The position numbers and the translations under genes are program-made. The notes beneath the pieces were generated by a model that was not told the DNA's origin, ran no database searches, and saw only the letters and a program-made list of their open reading frames with translations. Shown piece after piece: positions 53,399 to 62,209 of a stretch of DNA of 64,000 nt; position 1 is the stretch's first letter; every line of letters starts with the position of its first letter. Source of the DNA: Hydrogenophaga pseudoflava. GTDB lineage: Bacteria > Pseudomonadota > Gammaproteobacteria > Burkholderiales > Burkholderiaceae_C. The stretch is from positions 65,362-129,361 of the forward strand of contig NZ_JAVHJP010000005.1 in the NCBI RefSeq assembly GCF_031020795.1, given 5' to 3'.

Positions 53399-54332
53399 AA
53401 GCGCCGTTCTCCTGCGTGTCCGGGCCCGGCGCCCACTTCTGGCGGTAGCCCAGCAGGAAGGCCTGCGAGGCTTCGGCACCGACCGCCATCTCGCGCGGCT
53501 GCCAGCTCGCGTCGTGCAGGTCCATGTCGGCGTCCATCTCCATGTGGCAGCCGAAGGGGCTGTTGAAGTACCAGAACCAGTTCGATCCCATCTGGTGCCG
53601 GCCCGGGCCCCAGAACGGCTGGTAGCCCTTTTCGACAAAGCGCGCGCCGTTCTGCATCACCTCGCTGGGGCCGGCGAAGTGGAAGGTGAAGTGCTCGCAG
53701 CCCTTCATGAACGCCGGTGCGCCGATGAAGAAATGGGTGTGGTGGTCCTGCGTGCCCTGCGGCTGCAGGAAGGGGCCGACACCGGTGAAGCGGTCGGTGC
53801 AGCGAAAGCCCAGGCGCTGCACATAGAAGGCCTCGGCCTTGACCGGGTCGGCGACGAAATAGACCACGTGCGAGAGCGAACGCGGCCGGATCTGCGGCGA
53901 GTGTGCGTTCACGCCCAGCTGGTTGACCCGCCGCAGAAAGGGCGAGCCGGGCGCGTTGGCGATCTCGCCGGCCTTTTCGAACGGCCGGCGCACGCTGAGC
54001 TGGAAGGCGATCACAAAGCCCTCGTCATCGACCGATTCGATCGATCCGTCGGGCAGGGCACGCACCTCGCGGTCGCGCCCCAGCTCGGCGGCGATGGCAT
54101 CGAGGTCGGCGCGCGCGGCCACACCCATGACCGTCCTGCGCAAGCGGCAGCCGGCGTTGGGCGGCGCGGGCAGCGTCGGGTCGTTCTCGTCGGCGATCAC
54201 GATGGCCGTGCCGTCGATGGCCTCGAAGCGGCCGCCACCCGCGTCGATGAGGCCGTAGTCCAGCAGGTACTGCGTGCAGCCGGCGATGTCGTCGACCGCG
54301 AAATGCAGTGCGTCCAGTCCGATGATGTTCAT
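53391..54332 (-). CDS. Type I extradiol ring-cleavage dioxygenase (VOC superfamily)
   Basis: This 313-residue enzyme has two VOC modules, the size typical of catechol 2,3-dioxygenase-type enzymes. The Fe(II) ligands in the second module appear as His in SLSHVVYFVAD, His in DHHTHFFIG and Glu in FGCHMEMDADM. It would open a dihydroxylated ring by meta cleavage. It starts 31 bases after the C-C hydrolase gene stop and overlaps the Rieske gene by eight bases. Confidence 0.9.
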   Translation of the reverse strand: MNIIGLDALHFAVDDIAGCTQYLLDYGLIDAGGGRFEAIDGTAIVIADENDPTLPAPPNAGCRLRRTVMGVAARADLDAIAAELGRDREVRALPDGSIESVDDEGFVIAFQLSVRRPFEKAGEIANAPGSPFLRRVNQLGVNAHSPQIRPRSLSHVVYFVADPVKAEAFYVQRLGFRCTDRFTGVGPFLQPQGTQDHHTHFFIGAPAFMKGCEHFTFHFAGPSEVMQNGARFVEKGYQPFWGPGRHQMGSNWFWYFNSPFGCHMEMDADMDLHDASWQPREMAVGAEASQAFLLGYRQKWAPGPDTQENGAYA

Positions 54333-54363
54333 GTTGGTTTCCCTTGTGTGGTGTCTTGATGGG

Positions 54364-55530
54364 TCAGGCGGCCGTGCGGCCACCCAGGTTTTCGGCCAGC
54401 CAGTCGGCGATGTAGTGACCGGCGTTGATGCTGTTGTCGAAGCTCGCGTGCTGCACGCCGCCTTCGCGGTCGGTGAAGATCTTGAGTTCGCGCTTGGGGC
54501 TGTTGACGAGCTGCTCGTAGGTGCGGTGCGCCCACTTGAGCGGGATCTGCGAATCCTTTTCGCCGTGCGTGACGAGGAACGGCACCTTGATCTTCTCGAC
54601 CACGCCGTCCAGGTGCACGTTTTCCGCGATGCGCATGAAGTCGTCGATGTCCTTGGCGCCCCAGACCCAGCACACGTGGGCCCAGTAGTGCGGCACCGGG
54701 AAGTCGCCCTCCTTCTCCAGCCGACGCTTCTGCACGTCGCGCCAGTCGTGGTTGGCGCCCCAGGCCACGCCGCAGGCAAAGCGCGGCTCCATGGCCACGC
54801 TGCGCGGACAGTAGTAGCCGCCCAGCGACACGCCCTCGCAGCCGATGCGCTTGGGGTCCACCTCGGGGTGCTGTTCCAGCCAGTCGACCACGCGGCTGGC
54901 CCAGTGTTCGGTGTCGTAGCGCGCGGTCAGGCCCTGCAGGCGCAGCGCTTCGCCGGTGCCGGGCTGGTCGAGCACCAGCGAGGACACGCCGCGCCTGGCC
55001 AGCCAGGCTGGCAGGCCCACGAGCATCTTCATCTCCTTGATCGAATCCAGGCCGTTGAGCTGCACGCACAGCGGTGCGCGCTCGCCGGGCTTGAGGCCAT
55101 CGGCGGGGTAGTACAGGCCCGCGAGGTGTTTGCCCTCGTAGGGGATCTCCACGCGCTGCACGCGGTCGCCCGTCATTCGCGAGCCCTGGAGGAACAGCGC
55201 CAGCGCGCGCTGGTAGATCGCCAGGCGGCCCGGCGCGTTGTGCGCCTGCAGACGCTCGGCGGTGATCAGGTAGCCCGAAGCGCGGCGGTACTTTTCGCCG
55301 GCCGACAGCAGGCGGCCCTGGGCCTCGTCTTCGGTCGCCAGTTCACAGAGCCGGTCGGCCATGCTCACCCAGGTCTCGCGGAAGGCGACGGTGCCGGCGG
55401 CATCGGGCGCTTTGGCGGCCTCCTGCAGCGGGGCACACATCTGCTCGATCTCGCCCATGCGCGCGCCCATCTCGATGGCGAGATTGACCGAGAGGTTCCA
55501 GACGTAGTTGGTGGGGAAATACTTGTACAT
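54364..55530 (-). CDS. Alpha/beta hydrolase of the 2,6-dihydroxypseudooxynicotine hydrolase type
   Basis: This 388-residue protein has a helical N-terminal cap domain (about 1-130) and an alpha/beta hydrolase core with the nucleophile elbow EGVSLGGYY, an acidic residue near THGEKDSQIP and His in INAGHYIADW. This layout matches C-C bond hydrolases such as the nicotine-pathway enzyme, and the related FrsA group. It would cut the ring-opened product between the dioxygenase and later steps. It starts four bases after the MMPL gene stop. Confidence 0.87.
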   Translation of the reverse strand: MYKYFPTNYVWNLSVNLAIEMGARMGEIEQMCAPLQEAAKAPDAAGTVAFRETWVSMADRLCELATEDEAQGRLLSAGEKYRRASGYLITAERLQAHNAPGRLAIYQRALALFLQGSRMTGDRVQRVEIPYEGKHLAGLYYPADGLKPGERAPLCVQLNGLDSIKEMKMLVGLPAWLARRGVSSLVLDQPGTGEALRLQGLTARYDTEHWASRVVDWLEQHPEVDPKRIGCEGVSLGGYYCPRSVAMEPRFACGVAWGANHDWRDVQKRRLEKEGDFPVPHYWAHVCWVWGAKDIDDFMRIAENVHLDGVVEKIKVPFLVTHGEKDSQIPLKWAHRTYEQLVNSPKRELKIFTDREGGVQHASFDNSINAGHYIADWLAENLGGRTAA

Positions 55531-55534
55531 GGGA

Positions 55535-57922
55535 TCAGTGGGCTGGGAGGTGGTTGGAGAGGGGAGCGGACGCGACGGCGCGCAGCGGCGCAGGCCGCAG
55601 CAGGAAGTGCGCGAGCGCGGGCAGCAGCACGAGGGCACCGAGCATGTTCCAGAGAAACATGAAGGCCAGCAGCAGGCCCATGTCGGCCTGGAACTTGATG
55701 GGGCTGGCGACCCAGGTGATGACACCGACGGCCAGCGTGACGCCGGTGAGCATCACCACCTTGCCGGTGAACAGCAGGGCGCGGTAGTAGGCGTCCGACA
55801 GGCTCTTGCCTTCGCGCAGCTGCGCCAGCGTGATGGACAGGATGTAGAGCGCGTAGTCCACGCCGATGCCCACGCCCAGCGCGATCACCGGCAGCGTGGC
55901 GACCTTCACGCCCATGCCCAGCGCCACCATCAGCGCCTCGGCCAGGAACGAGGTCACCACCAGCGGCAGCACCGCCACCACCACCGCGCGCCAGGAGCGG
56001 AAGGTGATGAAGCACAGCAGCACCACGGCGCCGTAGACCATCAGCAGCATGGTGCGCCAGGCGTCCTTGACCACGATGTTGGTCGCGGCCTCGATGCCGG
56101 CGCTGCCGGCGGCGAGCAGGAACTGCGTGTCGGCCGTGTTGTTGGCCTGTGCGAAGGCCTCGACGTGGTCCACCACGCGGCTGAGCGTGTCGGCCTTGTG
56201 GTCGCGCAGAAAGACGTAGACCGTGAGCAGGCCGCAGGCGTCGTTGTAGAGGCCGCGCGGCGCACCGGCCGTCACGGTGTTGAGCATGTCCTGGTTGGGC
56301 AGGAACTCGTACCAGCGCGGGTTGCCTTCGTTCAGGCCCGAGAGCACGCGGCGGTTGAGCAGCGCGAGCGTGTTGGTGTTCTCCACGCCGTCGATCTGGC
56401 GCAGCTCCCATTCGAGCGCGTCGATCTTGTTGAGCGTCTCGTAGGCCGAACACTGGCCCTCGGGCGTCTTGACCATCACGGCCAGCACGTCGCTGCCGGC
56501 GCCGTAGGCGGCGTTCATGAAGGCCACGTCGCGGTTGTAGCGGCTGTCCGCGCGCAGCTCGGGCGCGCCGGGGTCGAGGTCGCCGATCTTGAGCTGCGTG
56601 CTGGCGGCGAAACCGCCCAGGCCCATCAGCAGCCCGGCCACCACCGCCACCGCGGCCCAGGGGCGCTGGGTGAAGCGGTCGAGCAGGACCCACATCGGGT
56701 GCCTGGCGGCGCCGGAGGCGTCGGCCTGCTCGGCGCGCAGGCTGCGCGCGGCGGCGCTCGCGCTCACGCCGGTGTAGCTCAGCAGGATGGGCAGCAGGAT
56801 CAGGTTGGTGAAGATCAGCACCGCGACGCCGATGGACGCGGCAATCGCCAGCTCGCGGATGACCTGGATGTCGATCACCAGCAGCACCGCGAAGCCCACC
56901 GCGTCGGCCAGCAGGGCCGTGAGCCCGGCCAGGAACAGGCGGCGGAAGGTGTAGCGCGCGGCCACCAGCTTGGGCAACCCGCGGCCCACGTCCTGCATGA
57001 TGCCGTTCATCTTCTGCGCGCCGTGGCTCATGCCGATGGCGAAGACCAGGAAGGGCACGAGGATGGAGTACGGGTCCAGCGCGTAGCCCAGCAGCGGCAG
57101 CAGGCCCAGCTGCCAGACCACCGCGATCAGCGAGGCCAGCACCACCAGCAGCGTGGAGCGCACGCAGCGCGTGTACCAGAACACCATGGCCGTGGCGATG
57201 GCGACCGCGAGGGCGAAAAACACCAGCACCGCCTTCACGCCGTCGATCAGGTCGCCCACGATCTTGGCGAAGCCGGTGATGTGCACGCTCACGCCTTCGG
57301 CCTCGTACTTGGTGCGCAGCGCGTCGAGCTGGCCCGAGAGCTTCGCGTAGTCGATGGCCCGGCCCTCGGCGTCCCTGGCGAGCAGCGGCACAAAGATCAC
57401 CGAGGACTTCGCGTCGCGCGCCACGGTCTGGCCGATCTCGCCCGAGCGCGCCACGTTGGCGGCGAGCTGCTGCAGCTTGGCCGATGAGCCGTCGAAGCCG
57501 TCGGGGATCACCGGACCACCTTCGAGTCCGTCTTCGGTCACTCCGACCCAGCGCGTGCTCGGGGTCCAGAGCGACTTCATGCGCGCGCGGTCCACGCCGG
57601 GCAACAGGAACACCTCATCGGAGAGGCGCCGCAGGGTGTCGAGGTACTTCGCGTCGTAAATCGAACCGTCCGGCTGGGCCACTGCGATGCGCACCGCGTT
57701 GCCCAGGCCGCTCAGCTCGTTCTGCTGCGCGAGGAAGTTCTGGATGTAGGGGTGGCTGGTGGGGATGGTCTTCTCGAAGCTGGCGTTGAGCTGCAGGCGA
57801 GTGGCCTGCCAGCCCAGCAGCAGGGTCACCAGCGCACACAGCAGCAGCACGATGGCGCGGTGGTTGAACAGCGCGCGCTCGATCAGCGAGCCCGAACGGG
57901 GGTCGAATGTCTGAGCGTTCAT
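55535..57922 (-). CDS. MMPL/RND-superfamily transporter
   Basis: This 795-residue membrane protein has the RND layout of two repeats: one N-terminal segment, a large periplasmic loop, a cluster of about five segments, then the same again. Landmarks are FAIGMSHGAQKMNG in the first cluster and ALGVGIGVDYALYILS in the second, the latter with the acidic residue used for proton coupling. MMPL proteins of this subtype often occur with DUF1302 and DUF1329 genes and are thought to move hydrophobic substrates. It overlaps the YCF48-like gene by four bases. Confidence 0.92.
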   Translation of the reverse strand: MNAQTFDPRSGSLIERALFNHRAIVLLLCALVTLLLGWQATRLQLNASFEKTIPTSHPYIQNFLAQQNELSGLGNAVRIAVAQPDGSIYDAKYLDTLRRLSDEVFLLPGVDRARMKSLWTPSTRWVGVTEDGLEGGPVIPDGFDGSSAKLQQLAANVARSGEIGQTVARDAKSSVIFVPLLARDAEGRAIDYAKLSGQLDALRTKYEAEGVSVHITGFAKIVGDLIDGVKAVLVFFALAVAIATAMVFWYTRCVRSTLLVVLASLIAVVWQLGLLPLLGYALDPYSILVPFLVFAIGMSHGAQKMNGIMQDVGRGLPKLVAARYTFRRLFLAGLTALLADAVGFAVLLVIDIQVIRELAIAASIGVAVLIFTNLILLPILLSYTGVSASAAARSLRAEQADASGAARHPMWVLLDRFTQRPWAAVAVVAGLLMGLGGFAASTQLKIGDLDPGAPELRADSRYNRDVAFMNAAYGAGSDVLAVMVKTPEGQCSAYETLNKIDALEWELRQIDGVENTNTLALLNRRVLSGLNEGNPRWYEFLPNQDMLNTVTAGAPRGLYNDACGLLTVYVFLRDHKADTLSRVVDHVEAFAQANNTADTQFLLAAGSAGIEAATNIVVKDAWRTMLLMVYGAVVLLCFITFRSWRAVVVAVLPLVVTSFLAEALMVALGMGVKVATLPVIALGVGIGVDYALYILSITLAQLREGKSLSDAYYRALLFTGKVVMLTGVTLAVGVITWVASPIKFQADMGLLLAFMFLWNMLGALVLLPALAHFLLRPAPLRAVASAPLSNHLPAH

Positions 57923-58956
57923 TGCAGCGCTCCTGCATCGACGGGCACCACACCGGCCACACCCAGCGTGAGCAGCGACCCGCCCTGCAGTGGCAGCAGG
58001 GCCGCGGGCATGGGCACCGGGGGCGTCTTCAGCGGCAGCAGCGCATCGCCTTGCAGGCGCAGCACCGCGCCGGCCTGGCTGGCGAGCAGCAACCCGCCCT
58101 TGGCGTCGACCGCCATGGCGGTGATGGTCGCCGGCACCGGTGAGGCCAGCTGCGTCCACTGCGCACCGCCATCGGTGGAGCGCCACACATTGCCTCGCAG
58201 CCCGGCCAGCACGGCCAGGCCGTCGGCGCGGATTTCGCCGGCGAACCAGCTGCCTTTGTAAGGGGAGTTCATGGTCTGAAAGCTCTGGCCACCGTCGGTG
58301 GAGCGGGCCAGCAGGCCCTGCTCACCGGCCAGCAGCAAGGTGTCGCCCGCGCGCCGCGCCACGTACCAGTGAAGGGCCCTGGGGTTGGGCAGGCGATCCA
58401 TCCAGGGCGTCCAGGTCTCGCCGCCGTCGGCGCTGTAGAAAGCCAGCCCGTAGGCGCCCACTGCGAGCAGGCGCTTGGCGTCCCACTGCAGCACGTCGAG
58501 GAAGGGTTTGTCGGGTCCGTCGGCGAGCAGGCGCTCGGCGTCCTGCTGCGCGGCGGGCGTGGTGGCGCTGGCCTTGGCCAGTTCGGCCAGGCGCAGGCCG
58601 TCCAGGCGCAGGCGCCAGCTGGCGCCCGCGTCGTCGGTGGTCAGCACCGTGCCGCCGTGGCCCACGGCCACGCCGTGTTGATCATCGGCAAAACGCACCA
58701 TGGTCAGCGTCACGCTCACCGGGCTCGGGGCCTGGCGCCAGCTGGCGCCGCGGTCGTCGCTCAGGGCCACGATGCCGCGCTCGCCCACCGCCACGAGGCG
58801 CGCACCGGCCTGGGCCGCCGCGAGCAGCACGGCGCGCTGTGGCGCCTTCACGGCGAGGGCGGGACGCAGCAGTGCATCGCCCACCGGCGAGCGGGCCAGC
58901 GCGGAGCCGGCACCGGTCGCCGCGCACACCACGGCCAGGAGAAGTGACAGACGCAT
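57919..58956 (-). CDS. YCF48-like beta-propeller protein, exported
   Basis: This 345-residue protein has an N-terminal signal peptide (LSLLLAVVCAATGAGSALA). Repeated BNR/YCF48-type units follow, seen as RGIVALSDDRGASWRQ, GGTVLTTDDAGASWRL, GLAFYSADGGETWTPW, GLLARSTDGGQSFQTM and GNVWRSTDGGAQWTQL. It forms a periplasmic beta-propeller. Its place between the MMPL and DUF1329 genes is a recurring arrangement in hydrophobic-substrate catabolism clusters. The role is not established. Confidence 0.9.
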   Translation of the reverse strand: MRLSLLLAVVCAATGAGSALARSPVGDALLRPALAVKAPQRAVLLAAAQAGARLVAVGERGIVALSDDRGASWRQAPSPVSVTLTMVRFADDQHGVAVGHGGTVLTTDDAGASWRLRLDGLRLAELAKASATTPAAQQDAERLLADGPDKPFLDVLQWDAKRLLAVGAYGLAFYSADGGETWTPWMDRLPNPRALHWYVARRAGDTLLLAGEQGLLARSTDGGQSFQTMNSPYKGSWFAGEIRADGLAVLAGLRGNVWRSTDGGAQWTQLASPVPATITAMAVDAKGGLLLASQAGAVLRLQGDALLPLKTPPVPMPAALLPLQGGSLLTLGVAGVVPVDAGALQ

Positions 58957-58968
58957 GGTGCTGCCCGC

Positions 58969-60315
58969 TCAGCGCACGCCGTCGCCGGCCATGGCGTCGG
59001 GGGTGAAGAAGCTGTCCGGACGGCGCGGCACGATCTTGTAGTGCTGGTTGCGCTCGTTGACCACGCCGCTGGCGTACCACGCGCCCGAGATCAGGTCGTT
59101 GAAGCCCCACTGCTGCTGCGGCGTGGTCGCCGGCAGCTCGGGCATCACCACCGGGTGCGACCAGAGGGTCTTCCACAGCTGTCCCTTGGCGTCCCAGCGG
59201 TCGCCCAGCACGGCCACCCAGGTGTCCTCGTCCACGTAATAGCGGCTCTTGGGCGCCTGGTGCCGCTGGCCGGCCTTGAGCGTGGCCTCCACCACGTACA
59301 CGCGGTGCAGTTCCCAGCGCACGTGGTCGGGGTTGAGGTGGTTGGCCAGCAGCACGTCGCTGTCCTTGGTCGGTGTGTGCAGGCGGTTGCTGTTGTAGGG
59401 GATCAGCATCTCCTGCTTGCCGACGATCTTCCAGTCGAAGCCGTCGCTGCGGCCGGCGAACACGTCGATCTCGTCGAAGCTGGCCACCCCCGCGCTCGCC
59501 GGGGTGGGCGTGTCGCAGCAGGCGTTGGGCAGCTTGCGCACGCGGCGCTGGCCGGTCAGGTAAACCCATGAGCCGGTCTTGTCCTGGTCCAGATTCAGGC
59601 GGCCGGTGATGGCCTCGCCCGCCCGCACCGGCGGGCCGCTGTTGACCAGGCGGACCATCCAGTACTCGCCGCCGAACTTGTCGGCCTGACCGTCGGCGTA
59701 ATACGGCATCTGGAAGTCGCCGCGCGCTTCGACGGAGAGCACGCGCTGGCCGCTGGCCGTGCCCAGGTAGCCGCGGAAGTCGGCCTGCCAGGCCTCGCCG
59801 CGCCAGTGCAGTTCGTGGTTGGCCATGACCTCTTCACCGGTTTTGGGAAGGGGGAAGGGAATGCCGCCGAACGCGCCGGTGACGACGCCGCCCTCGATCT
59901 TCGCGCCGGTGGCGTTCTTGAACGTGTTGTCGTAGACCCATTGCGGCGCCGCCGCGGTGCGGTGGGTCTTGTAGACGTCGACGCGGAAGCTCTGCGGGTA
60001 TTTCTTGAGCAGGGCCTGCGTGCCCTCGGTCAGCTTGCTGGCGTACTGGGCCATGTTGGCGGCCGTGATGCTGTAGAGCGGCTTCTCGCTGGCGAAGGGG
60101 TCGCCGCGGCGGCCGCCGTTCTTGAAGCCGGGAATCGCGGTGGTGTAGCCCCCGGTCCAGGCTGGGATGCTGCCGTCCTTGTTGCCGGCGCGCTCGGCGC
60201 CCAGGGGGGTCAGGTCGGTCTTGAGGCGCGCGGCCTCCTGGGCGGTCACGCCGGCCTGGGCCGTGCCCAGGGCGAGCAGCAGCGCCGCCGCCGTCCACAG
60301 TTGCGGTTGTTTCAT
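58969..60315 (-). CDS. DUF1329 periplasmic/outer-membrane lipoprotein-like protein
   Basis: This 448-residue protein has a signal peptide (LWTAAALLLALGTAQA) and the DUF1329 pattern: an N-terminal KTDLTPLGAERAGNKDGSIPAWTGG stretch in pieces, a central VYLTGQRRVRKLPN, and EIDVFAGRSDGFDWKIVGKQEM later. DUF1329 has a LolA/LolB-like shell fold that can hold lipids. With the DUF1302 porin upstream it probably handles hydrophobic compounds at the outer membrane. It starts 14 bases from the DUF1302 gene stop. Confidence 0.92.
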   Translation of the reverse strand: MKQPQLWTAAALLLALGTAQAGVTAQEAARLKTDLTPLGAERAGNKDGSIPAWTGGYTTAIPGFKNGGRRGDPFASEKPLYSITAANMAQYASKLTEGTQALLKKYPQSFRVDVYKTHRTAAAPQWVYDNTFKNATGAKIEGGVVTGAFGGIPFPLPKTGEEVMANHELHWRGEAWQADFRGYLGTASGQRVLSVEARGDFQMPYYADGQADKFGGEYWMVRLVNSGPPVRAGEAITGRLNLDQDKTGSWVYLTGQRRVRKLPNACCDTPTPASAGVASFDEIDVFAGRSDGFDWKIVGKQEMLIPYNSNRLHTPTKDSDVLLANHLNPDHVRWELHRVYVVEATLKAGQRHQAPKSRYYVDEDTWVAVLGDRWDAKGQLWKTLWSHPVVMPELPATTPQQQWGFNDLISGAWYASGVVNERNQHYKIVPRRPDSFFTPDAMAGDGVR

Positions 60316-60329
60316 GTTGGTCTCCTCGG

Positions 60330-61994
60330 TCAGAAAGTGGTGCGCAGCGACACGGTCAGGTAGTTCCGGTCTTTCAGCGCCTGCTTGAACACGGCGTTGT
60401 TGGCGGCGTCCAGCGTGGGCGCCGCCTTGCCCAGGAAGTGCACGTAGTTGATGGCCAGGTTCCAGGACCCGAGGTAGACGGCGTTGAGCCCCAGGCTCAG
60501 GTCGCCGCCGCCGTCCACGCCGAAGCCCGGGCCGACCGCCGAGGACTTGCCCTTGGTGTAGCCCAGGCCGATCGTGGGCGAGAGGTCCAGACCGGGCAGC
60601 ACCTGGCGGTAGCTGGGCGAGAACACCATGCGCGTGCCCACGGCCGACTTGTCGGCGTTGGGGTTGAGCATCTGTTCGTTGCGTGTCACCTTCAGCCGCG
60701 TGTTCCACGCCACCTCGCCCACGAACGAGGCTTCGCGCGACAGGAAGGAAGGGCCGAGCGAGGCGATCCACGAGAGCTGCGCGTGCGCCGTCTCACCCAC
60801 CGCGTAGCCGGGGTTGCTGTTGTTGTTCAGACCGGTGTTGACGCGGATGGTCGAGAGCGAGGCCTGGCCCGAGCTGGCCAGCGGCGTGTTCTGGCGCACC
60901 GAGACTTCGCCCGCCAGCCCCCATTCGCCGACCGACTTGGCGAAGCTGGCGCCGAAGGCGCGCACGCCCTCGTGGTACATCCAGCGGTAGCTGCTGGGCA
61001 CCAGCGCGGGCGGCACGCCGTTGAGCACGGTGTTGATGTTGCTGGGCGTGGTGGCGTGGTAGCGGATGGCGTAGAGGCCGAAGTCGGTGTCGAGCGACGG
61101 CACGCGAAAACGCAGCTGCACGCCGCCCTGGCCGCTGTCCTTGGCGTCCAGGTCGGGCTGGCGCTCGAAGCTGGCCGTAGGTCCGGCCAGGATGCGCTCG
61201 GCGCCGGGGCCCAGCGAGTCGCTGCTCGAAAGGTAGGCACCCGCCGGCATCAGGCGGGTCTTCTCCCACTCGTAGGCCAGGTAGGCACCCAGCGACACAT
61301 CGGGCGAGAGCTGCACCTGGCCGGAGAGCTTGCCGGTGGGCATGGCGACCTCCTTGAAGGTGGCGTTGGGCACCGACAGCAGCTTGATCAGGTCCAGCGG
61401 CGCCTGGCCGCCCGCGATGCCGTTGGCACCGAAGAACAGGCTCTCGCCCCAGAGCAGGGTGTGGCGGCCCAGGCGGGCCGAAGCCGGGCGGTCACCCAGG
61501 TCGAACTTGTCGTAGACGAAGGCATCGAGCAGCTCGGCCTTGCGGCCCATGAGGTCGCGGGTCTCGGGAGCGAACGCAGTACCCGGCCGGTGGTTGGCGG
61601 TGAAGCCGGTGTTGTCGGTCTTGCCGTTGTAGACGCTGTCGTACCAGGCCGCGCCACTGACGCGGGCGCCGTAGCCCGGGCCGGCCAGGTCCAGCTCGGT
61701 CAGCAGGTCCAGCCGGTTGGAGACCAGGCCCTTCCTGAAGTTGTTGTCGCCGTCGTCCTGGTTGACGGTCAGCGGCATCTGCGCGGACAGCGTGGGCGAG
61801 GCGCTCTTGAGGCGCTGCATCAGGCTGTACTTGACGGTGTTGTCCCAGCGCAGGGTCCAGTCGGGGTTCCCCGTGTCGATCTCGATCGCCTGGGCCGCAG
61901 GGGCGGCCAGCAGCGCGAGCAGCAGGGGCGTGAGGGTGCGGCGTCCGTGCGTCCGGCGCGGGGCAGCGGGTCGGGCATTCGCTCGATCGGGCAT
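60330..61994 (-). CDS. DUF1302 outer-membrane beta-barrel protein
   Basis: This 554-residue protein has an N-terminal signal (TPLLLALLAAPAAQA), many amphipathic strands with alternating aromatic residues, and a C-terminal strand ending in SLRTTF with a terminal Phe, the outer-membrane assembly mark. The DUF1302 signature begins just after the signal (IDTGNPDWTLRWDNTVKYSL). AAGGAGAC precedes the ATG and supports the start. It is the first gene of a minus-strand unit and faces a divergent NodD-type LysR regulator. Confidence 0.92.
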   Translation of the reverse strand: MPDRANARPAAPRRTHGRRTLTPLLLALLAAPAAQAIEIDTGNPDWTLRWDNTVKYSLMQRLKSASPTLSAQMPLTVNQDDGDNNFRKGLVSNRLDLLTELDLAGPGYGARVSGAAWYDSVYNGKTDNTGFTANHRPGTAFAPETRDLMGRKAELLDAFVYDKFDLGDRPASARLGRHTLLWGESLFFGANGIAGGQAPLDLIKLLSVPNATFKEVAMPTGKLSGQVQLSPDVSLGAYLAYEWEKTRLMPAGAYLSSSDSLGPGAERILAGPTASFERQPDLDAKDSGQGGVQLRFRVPSLDTDFGLYAIRYHATTPSNINTVLNGVPPALVPSSYRWMYHEGVRAFGASFAKSVGEWGLAGEVSVRQNTPLASSGQASLSTIRVNTGLNNNSNPGYAVGETAHAQLSWIASLGPSFLSREASFVGEVAWNTRLKVTRNEQMLNPNADKSAVGTRMVFSPSYRQVLPGLDLSPTIGLGYTKGKSSAVGPGFGVDGGGDLSLGLNAVYLGSWNLAINYVHFLGKAAPTLDAANNAVFKQALKDRNYLTVSLRTTF

Positions 61995-62038
61995 GGCTTG
62001 TCTCCTTGTTGTCGTGGGCTTTCGTTGGCCTGGAGCAC

Positions 62039-62052
62039 TTGATCCAGATCAA
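62039..62052. promoter_or_regulatory. FNR/ANR-type palindrome TTGATCCAGATCAA
   Basis: The 14 bases match the FNR/ANR/DNR consensus TTGATN4ATCAA perfectly and form a complete palindrome. The centre is about 52 bases before the DUF1302 start. Such sites link gene expression to oxygen or nitric oxide through CRP/FNR-family factors. At this distance activation with a short leader or repression are both possible. Confidence 0.6.
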
Positions 62053-62093
62053 ACGAGCCGCGACTTTAGGGAGCCATCGATGCCCTGTGAAAT

Positions 62094-62152
62094 GGATTGT
62101 TCCAATCCTTTCCATCCACTTTTGAAATATCAGGGCAAACCCTTGTGCCCTG
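62094..62152. promoter_or_regulatory. Two inverted repeats between DUF1302 and LysR genes
   Basis: GGATTG-TTC-CAATCC (62094-62108) is a perfect palindrome of LysR-operator style, and CAGGGCA-N8-TGCCCTG (62131-62152) is a second exact inverted repeat. Both lie in the 215-base divergent promoter region, 58-116 bases before the LysR start. They are the likely binding sites of the LysR protein encoded at 62210. Confidence 0.5.
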
Positions 62153-62209
62153 CGCGCCCCGCCCGGCGCCCGGCCGGGGCTGATGCACACTTGCCGCCGA
62201 CACCCCACC

